From assembly GCA_900552415.1 (NCBI GenBank), contig USAD01000069.1:1-10991 (forward strand): 10,991 nucleotides of DNA. The letters run 5' to 3'. The translations under genes were made by a program, and so were the position numbers. The notes under the pieces were generated by a model. The model saw only the letters and a program-made list of their open reading frames with translations. It was not told the origin of the DNA and ran no database searches. This DNA is from an uncultured Parabacteroides sp. Lineage in GTDB: Bacteria > Bacteroidota > Bacteroidia > Bacteroidales > Tannerellaceae. Shown piece by piece: positions 7,098 to 10,991 of the stretch. Position 1 is the first letter of the stretch. Each line of letters begins with the position of its first letter.

Positions 7098-8104
7098 GAA
7101 TAGGCATCTTGTCATCGGGCGGCGATTGCCCGGGCATCAACGCCACGATCCGTGGCGTGGGGAAGACGGCGATCATGCACTACGGCATGGAGGTCGTCGG
7201 CATTCATAGTGGGTTTAAGGGATTGATGGAGAAAGACTATCAGACGCTCGACGAGCAGAGCCTCTCCGGGATCCTGAACCTGGGGGGAACCATCCTGGGC
7301 ACCTCGCGCGAGAAGCCCTTCCGGAAAATGCTGGCGAAAGGGGACCCGGACAAGCCCCTGGCGATCAGGCGGCATTATGAGGAGCTGGGCCTGGATTGCC
7401 TGGTCTGTATCGGCGGTAACGGGACGCAGAAGACGGCGGGCCGGCTGTCGGAGATGGGGCTGAACGTGGTGGGCGTGCCCAAGACGATCGACAACGATGT
7501 CTGGGGGACCGACATCACCTTCGGGTTCGATACGGCGGTGAACATCGCGACCGAGGCGATCGACCGGTTGCATTCGACGGCCAGCGCGCACAAGCGGGTC
7601 ATGGTAGTCGAGGTGATGGGGCATCACGCGGGATGGATCGCCCTCTACGCCGGGATGGCAGGCGGCGCCGATGTGATCATGTTGCCTGAGATTCCTTATG
7701 ATATGGAGCGGATTTGTGCGGCGATCCTGGATCGTTCGCGTCGTGGTAAACCTTGTTCGATTGTCGTCGTGGCTGAGGGCATAAAGACTCCCGTTAAATC
7801 ACGCCCGTCGGATTATGTGTCGGAAGTAATCGAGTCGGTTACGGGGTTGGAAACTCGGAATACGGTGTTGGGTTATACGCAACGGGGTGGAAATCCTTCT
7901 CCTTTCGACCGGAATTTGGCGACTCGTTTGGGAGGCCATGCGACAGAGCTGATTGCCAATCATCAATATGGGCGGATGGTTTGTCTGAAAGAGGGCAAAA
8001 TCGATTCATTGCCTTTAACCGAGGTTGTCGGAAAACTGAAATTAGTCACGCCGGATCACGATTTGATAAAGCAAGGTGAACGTATGGGTATCCTGTTCGG
8101 ATAG
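7094..8104 (+). CDS. pfkA: 6-phosphofructokinase (group III type)
   Basis: This cytoplasmic glycolytic enzyme phosphorylates fructose 6-phosphate to fructose 1,6-bisphosphate. Its 336 residues carry the PFK motifs in order: GGDCPG (9-14, nucleotide site), GGNGT (107-111), PKTIDND (129-135, with the catalytic aspartate), VMGHHAGW (174-181), PEIPYD (198-203) and GYTQRGG (260-266). At the donor-deciding sites it has Gly at the E. coli 104 position (ATP-like) but Lys at the 124 position (usual in PPi enzymes), and Asn replaces the Asp of GGDGS. From family knowledge this combination occurs in group III PFKs, which can be ATP-using, so the donor should not be assumed. Third-position GC drops from about 86% (codons 1-197) to about 48% (codons 198-336) by hand count. 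The gene converges on rnc and ends at a hairpin. Confidence 0.96.
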   Translation: MRIGILSSGGDCPGINATIRGVGKTAIMHYGMEVVGIHSGFKGLMEKDYQTLDEQSLSGILNLGGTILGTSREKPFRKMLAKGDPDKPLAIRRHYEELGLDCLVCIGGNGTQKTAGRLSEMGLNVVGVPKTIDNDVWGTDITFGFDTAVNIATEAIDRLHSTASAHKRVMVVEVMGHHAGWIALYAGMAGGADVIMLPEIPYDMERICAAILDRSRRGKPCSIVVVAEGIKTPVKSRPSDYVSEVIESVTGLETRNTVLGYTQRGGNPSPFDRNLATRLGGHATELIANHQYGRMVCLKEGKIDSLPLTEVVGKLKLVTPDHDLIKQGERMGILFG

Positions 8105-8119
8105 CCGTTAGGTATGGCG

Positions 8120-8149
8120 CTTATTCCGGATCTGTTGGTCCGGGATAAG
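8120..8149 (+). terminator. Hairpin terminator between convergent pfkA and rnc
   Basis: An 11-bp stem (8120-8130 with 8139-8149, CTTATTCCGGA facing TCCGGGATAAG) with an 8-nt loop fills the 47-bp gap between the two stop codons. One pair is U-G on the plus-strand RNA but becomes an A-C mismatch on the minus-strand RNA, so it should serve pfkA better than rnc. There is no strong T run after it on either strand. Confidence 0.65.
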
Positions 8150-8151
8150 GC

Positions 8152-8946
8152 TTAAACCTTCTTGAAGTCCGCAATTTTCTTTTGGAAATCCTTGTCGGTC
8201 TTGATCTTCTTGATTGCCATTTTGGCCGCCTCCTGTTGTGATTCTTTCTTGGAGAAGCCAATGCCGACGCCGATATGCTCGCCCAGGATCGTGATGGCCG
8301 TCTGGAAGACCGGATTGCCATCGTTGTCGGTAAATGATTCGATCAGGTCGAATGAGATATCGATCTTATTCTTTTGGCTCCATTCGATTAGGTTGGATTT
8401 AAAGTTGACCTCTTTCCGGATTAATTCCTCAACGTTGAGATGTCGTTTGATCAATCGGTCACGAATGAATTGATAGGTTTTGTCATACCCTTGATCCAAA
8501 TAGATCGCGCCAATGAAGGCTTCGAGCGCATTACCGTAAAGATGATTGGAATGGCTGCATAATTTAGCGGAATAGATCACAAGCTTGTCGAGCCCGATCT
8601 TGATTGCCAGTTGGTCAAGTGTCTCTCGCTGGACAATCTTGGAACGGGTATTGGTCAGGAAACCTTCCCGTTTTGTTGGATATTGTTTATAGAGGATGTC
8701 GGCGACTACCGCATCAAGGATTGCGTCGCCCAAATATTCCAATCGCTCGTTATTTGCCCACTTGTTTTCTTCCAATTTGAGTGGAGATGACTTGTGTACC
8801 AGGGCCAACTCGTAGATTTGGATGTCGTTTGGGGCAAAGCCTAAGATCTTGAATAAAGACAAATAAGGCTCCTTCCCTTTATTTTGAAGGAGCCTTATAT
8901 ATGACTTTAATTTTGTGAATAAGCTTTTTGACACCTTATTGAACAA
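8152..8946 (-). CDS. rnc: Ribonuclease III
   Basis: RNase III cuts double-stranded RNA, processing rRNA precursors and controlling mRNAs. The catalytic domain carries NERLEYLGDAILD (66-78; E67, E70 and D74 match E. coli E38, E41 and D45) and GNALEAFIGAIYLD (138-151; E142 matches E117, but N139 replaces D114). A double-stranded-RNA-binding domain follows at about 182-248, ending in the QEAAKMAIKKI helix. No ATG is available: the frame opens after a TGA at 8953-8955. TTG at 8946 (used here, 264 aa, overlapping the fabF stop) and GTG at 8934 (260 aa) keep an N-terminal extension that I believe Bacteroidales members share. TTG at 8862 (236 aa) has AAGGAG six bases upstream. The start is therefore unsettled. 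It is the third gene of acpP-fabF-rnc. Confidence 0.95.
   Translation of the reverse strand: MFNKVSKSLFTKLKSYIRLLQNKGKEPYLSLFKILGFAPNDIQIYELALVHKSSPLKLEENKWANNERLEYLGDAILDAVVADILYKQYPTKREGFLTNTRSKIVQRETLDQLAIKIGLDKLVIYSAKLCSHSNHLYGNALEAFIGAIYLDQGYDKTYQFIRDRLIKRHLNVEELIRKEVNFKSNLIEWSQKNKIDISFDLIESFTDNDGNPVFQTAITILGEHIGVGIGFSKKESQQEAAKMAIKKIKTDKDFQKKIADFKKV
8863..8898 (-). promoter_or_regulatory. Perfect 12-bp hairpin across the fabF-rnc junction
   Basis: ATAAGGCTCCTT (8863-8874) pairs perfectly with 8887-8898 around a 12-nt loop. On the minus strand it begins 37 nt after the fabF stop and is followed by TTGTCTTTATTC, so it resembles an intrinsic terminator or attenuator, yet it lies inside the 5' coding region of rnc. 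Its downstream arm contains AAGGAG, a potential SD for a TTG at 8862. It could limit rnc expression or be a cut site for RNase III itself; both are inference. Confidence 0.6.
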
Positions 8947-10201
8947 ATTTTTTCACGATGGCACACGCATTATGACCGCCAAAACCGAAAGTGTTAGACA
9001 AAGCCGCTCTTACTTCTCTTTTTTGAGCTTTATTGAACGTGAAATTCAAGTTATAGTCAATAGCGGGATCGTTATCACCCTCTTCGTGGTTGATAGTCGG
9101 AGGAATGATACCATCCTTGATTGCGAGGATACAAGCTAATGCTTCCATTGCGCCTGTAGCTCCAAGCAAGTGGCCTGTCATTGATTTCGTTGAGCTGATA
9201 TTCAATTTATAAGCGTGCTCTCCGAAGACCTCTTGAATAGCCTTGACTTCAGAAACATCACCAACGGGTGTTGATGTTCCATGCACGTTGATATAATCAA
9301 TATCCTCTGGTTTCAATTCTGCGTCTTCCAAAGCGTTGCGCATAACCAACATCGCTCCTAATCCTTCTGGGTGAGAAGCTGTCAGGTGGTAAGCGTCCGC
9401 AGATAATCCTGTACCTGCGACTTCAGCGTAGATCTTAGCACCTCGAGCGAGTGCATGCTCCATCTCTTCCAAAACAAGACAAGCGGCACCCTCACCGATA
9501 ACAAAGCCATCACGACTTGCGCTAAATGGACGTGAAGCGGTCTCAGGAGAATCATTTCGAGTAGACAAGGCGTTCATCGAGTTGAAACCACCGACACCAG
9601 ACGGAGAAACAGCCGCCTCGGCACCACCGGTTACGATGACATTTGCCTTCCCTAAACGGATGTAATTGAATGCGTCAGCGATCGCATTTGTCGAAGATGC
9701 GCAAGCGGAAACAGTCGCGAAGTTTGGTCCTCTGAACCCATACAGCATGGAAATGTGGCCAGCTGCGATATCCGCGATCATTTTCGGAATGAAGAACGGG
9801 CTAAATTTCGGACCAACAGTATCTTTGGTCTTCTCATATCCCATAACCTCGTCCTCGAATGTCTTGATACCTCCAATACCAGCGGCAAAAATCACGCCAA
9901 TCCGGTTCTTGTCTTCTTGCTCAAGATCAAAAGCGGCATCTTCGATAGCTTGCTTTGCGGCACCAATGGCTAATAAGCTATAACGATCGCATTTGCGGGC
10001 TTCTTTGCGGTCAATCACCGTCGTCGGATCAAAACCTTTCACCTCGCAAGCGAAATGTGTCTTGAATTTTGATGCATCAAAATGAGTAATAGGCCCCGCG
10101 CCACTCTTCCCGTTGATCATACCTTCCCATGTTTCAGCGACGGTATTTCCTAACGGGCTGATTGCCCCAAGACCTGTTACTACAACCCTTTTTAATTCCA
10201 T
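8936..10201 (-). CDS. fabF: 3-oxoacyl-[acyl-carrier-protein] synthase II (KAS II)
   Basis: FabF elongates fatty acids by condensing acyl groups with malonyl-ACP in the cytoplasmic type II pathway. The 421-residue length is typical. The Cys-His-His triad and conserved Lys are present: C167 in VSACASS, H307 in NVHGTSTP, K339 and H344 in STKSMTGH. The N-terminus (RVVVTGLGAISPLG) and the C-terminal SNTFGFGGHNA block are characteristic. Start is the ATG at 10201 (MELKRVVVTG); the longer frame from 10261 overlaps acpP and is not supported. It lies 22 nt after acpP, which makes its carrier substrate, and its stop overlaps the most upstream possible rnc start, so the three are almost certainly one transcript. 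Confidence 0.98.
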   Translation of the reverse strand: MELKRVVVTGLGAISPLGNTVAETWEGMINGKSGAGPITHFDASKFKTHFACEVKGFDPTTVIDRKEARKCDRYSLLAIGAAKQAIEDAAFDLEQEDKNRIGVIFAAGIGGIKTFEDEVMGYEKTKDTVGPKFSPFFIPKMIADIAAGHISMLYGFRGPNFATVSACASSTNAIADAFNYIRLGKANVIVTGGAEAAVSPSGVGGFNSMNALSTRNDSPETASRPFSASRDGFVIGEGAACLVLEEMEHALARGAKIYAEVAGTGLSADAYHLTASHPEGLGAMLVMRNALEDAELKPEDIDYINVHGTSTPVGDVSEVKAIQEVFGEHAYKLNISSTKSMTGHLLGATGAMEALACILAIKDGIIPPTINHEEGDNDPAIDYNLNFTFNKAQKREVRAALSNTFGFGGHNACAIVKKFVQ

Positions 10202-10223
10202 ACTTTTGTTTGAATAGGGTTGA

Positions 10224-10460
10224 TTACTTCGCGTTAGCTTCGATGTAAGCGATGGCGTCACCTACGGTTGTAATCTTTTCTGCTTGGTCATCAGGAATTG
10301 AAATACCGAATTCTTTCTCGAACTCCATGATCAATTCTACTGTGTCAAGAGAGTCTGCTCCTAAATCATTAGTAAAGCTTGCCTCGTTTGTAACCTCTGT
10401 TTCTTCTACGCTTAATTTGTCAACGATGATAGCTTTTACTTTTTCAGCAACTTCAGACAT
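10224..10460 (-). CDS. acpP: Acyl carrier protein
   Basis: The 78-residue acidic protein has the ACP signature [12 protein letters not shown], with Ser37 as the 4'-phosphopantetheine attachment site. It carries growing acyl chains for the fatty acid synthase, including the FabF encoded next door. Start is the ATG at 10460 ([10 protein letters not shown]); an upstream TTG at 10472 is unneeded. It is the first gene of acpP-fabF-rnc, with a promoter predicted about 50 nt upstream. It uses more A/T-ending codons than the symporter region. Confidence 0.98.
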   Translation of the reverse strand: MSEVAEKVKAIIVDKLSVEETEVTNEASFTNDLGADSLDTVELIMEFEKEFGISIPDDQAEKITTVGDAIAYIEANAK

Positions 10461-10501
10461 AACTTTATACAATTTAAATTAGTAAATATGAATATACTTT
10501 T

Positions 10502-10509
10502 TATTTTTG
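10502..10509 (+). promoter_or_regulatory. purN: Possible -7 element for purN
   Basis: TATTTTTG matches TAnnTTTG exactly and would start purN transcription near 10516, leaving a leader of about 100 nt. No TTTG lies 19-21 nt upstream, so the call is tentative. It lies within a few bases of the oppositely directed acpP element, so the two promoters may interfere. Confidence 0.4.
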
Positions 10510-10514
10510 CAGTG

Positions 10515-10547
10515 CAAAGAAAAGCATTTTTTGTGTTACAAAGCAAA
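10515..10547 (-). promoter_or_regulatory. acpP: Promoter of the acpP-fabF-rnc operon
   Basis: On the minus strand a TTTG at 10547-10544 is followed after 21 nt by TTTCTTTG (10522-10515), which matches the Bacteroidetes -33 TTTG / -7 TAnnTTTG layout with one mismatch. Transcription would start near 10508, giving a leader of about 48 nt before the acpP ATG. The surroundings are very AT-rich. Confidence 0.5.
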
Positions 10548-10554
10548 TTTAAAG

Positions 10555-10589
10555 CACTAAAAATGCGGAAAACTGCACATTTTTTAGTG
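10555..10589 (+). promoter_or_regulatory. Hairpin in the purN leader
   Basis: CACTAAAAATG (10555-10565) pairs with CATTTTTTAGTG (10578-10589), 11 base pairs with one bulged T, around a 12-nt loop. It lies between the predicted purN start of transcription and the SD. It could be an operator-like palindrome or an mRNA structure. It does not match the purine riboswitch core as I know it. Confidence 0.45.
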
Positions 10590-10619
10590 TCTTGTGCATT
10601 TAATGGAGGTGTTTTATGA
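10563..10619 (+). CDS. Possible 18-codon leader ORF ending in the purN start codon
   Basis: An ATG at 10563 reads MRKTAHFLVSCAFNGGVL and stops at TGA 10617-10619, overlapping the purN ATG as ATGA. Its start codon lies in the left arm of the leader hairpin and the purN SD is in its last codons. No homology is recognised, and a chance frame cannot be excluded. Confidence 0.25.
   Translation: MRKTAHFLVSCAFNGGVL
10605..10609 (+). promoter_or_regulatory. purN: Shine-Dalgarno for purN
   Basis: GGAGG lies 6 nt before the ATG at 10616 and fixes that start. This and pfkA have the two clear SD sites of the window. Confidence 0.7.
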
Positions 10620-10991
10620 TAAATATAGCGATTTTTGCTTCTGGTTCAGGTACAAATGCTGAGGAAATTATCCGTTATTTCGCATTGAGCGAAAAATATA
10701 AGGTGGCTTTGGTTTTCTCCAATCGCCCGAAAGCGGGTGTTCTGGAACGGGCGAAACGATTGGGTGTGCCTTTTGAAGTCTTGGAGAAAAAGGACTTGAC
10801 CGGACCGGCACTAATGACGTTGATGAAGCGCTATGGGGTTGACTTTATTGTTTTGGCAGGTTTCTTGTGTATGGTTCCTGATGAATTGACAAAGGCTTAC
10901 CCAAAGCGTATCGTAAATATTCACCCTGCCCTGTTGCCTAAATTCGGAGGTAAAGGCATGTATGTTGCTCATGTGCACGATGCAGATGAGG
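10616..10991 (+). CDS. purN: Phosphoribosylglycinamide formyltransferase (GAR transformylase), 3' end cut off by window edge
   Basis: PurN transfers a formyl group from 10-formyl-tetrahydrofolate to glycinamide ribonucleotide in de novo purine synthesis. The 125 visible residues include the phosphate-binding start IAIFASGSGTNAE (4-16), SNRPKAGVLERA (35-46), the folate-side LAGFLCMVP (80-88), and NIHPALLPKFGGKG (101-114) with catalytic N101 and H103. The third catalytic residue, an Asp near 140, and the C-terminal third lie beyond the window. It is divergent from acpP across 155 bp of AT-rich DNA with promoters, a hairpin and a possible leader ORF. Identification is secure. Confidence 0.96.
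   Translation, partial: MINIAIFASGSGTNAEEIIRYFALSEKYKVALVFSNRPKAGVLERAKRLGVPFEVLEKKDLTGPALMTLMKRYGVDFIVLAGFLCMVPDELTKAYPKRIVNIHPALLPKFGGKGMYVAHVHDADE

Noticed and set aside
10510..10615. Purine riboswitch before purN
   Set aside because: The leader shows one simple hairpin; the three-way junction and conserved core bases expected for that class were not found.
1..10991. Defence, toxin-antitoxin, prophage or other novel multi-gene system
   Set aside because: Every long gene matches a core metabolic or envelope family; there is no integrase, transposase, toxin or unknown gene cluster, and no tRNA or rRNA gene was seen.

Overview
The window looks like chromosomal DNA from a gut Bacteroidales bacterium, most probably Parabacteroides or a close relative (Tannerellaceae). 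Protein similarity recalled from memory, Bacteroidetes-type TAnnTTTG promoter elements, sparse Shine-Dalgarno use and the gene order acpP-fabF-rnc next to pfkA and purN all point there. The species call is inference; no search was run. Nearly everything is ordinary housekeeping or core metabolism. I found no defence, secretion or mobile-gene system.

Layout. Positions 1-6622 are a run of five genes, all on the minus strand. In transcription order they are an AGCS sodium/alanine-type symporter (6622-5219), a GH3-family acyl-adenylating enzyme (5174-3684), cysteinyl-tRNA synthetase (3636-2164), a strong hairpin terminator (2150-2095), an integral-membrane acyltransferase-3 (2066-1053), and a secreted 5'-nucleotidase that starts inside the acyltransferase stop codon (ATGA overlap) and runs off the left edge. 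Symporter to cysS are close together. The acyltransferase-nucleotidase pair lies beyond the terminator and is probably its own unit.

Positions 6623-7093 are the divergent promoter region between the symporter and pfkA. It is packed with palindromes: a bulged hairpin (6674-6714), a MITE-like inverted-repeat mosaic (6727-6842), and 2.5 copies of a 42-bp unit that folds into five consecutive hairpins (6854-6957). A TAnnTTTG element, a possible 19-codon leader ORF and a strong SD then lead into pfkA.

Positions 7094-8104 are pfkA on the plus strand. It ends at a hairpin terminator shared with the convergent rnc. Positions 10460-8152 are the minus-strand operon acpP-fabF-rnc: acyl carrier protein, the KAS II condensing enzyme that uses it, and RNase III. 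A perfect 12-bp hairpin sits over the start region of rnc. purN (10616 onward, plus strand) diverges from acpP and leaves the window on the right.

The observations most worth a second look are the paired-base-preserving 42-bp hairpin array with its neighbouring inverted-repeat element, the hairpin over the rnc start with an SD buried in its stem, two short leader ORFs that end in an ATGA overlap with pfkA and purN, and a block of very high third-position GC (about 4.4-7.7 kb) whose right edge falls inside pfkA.
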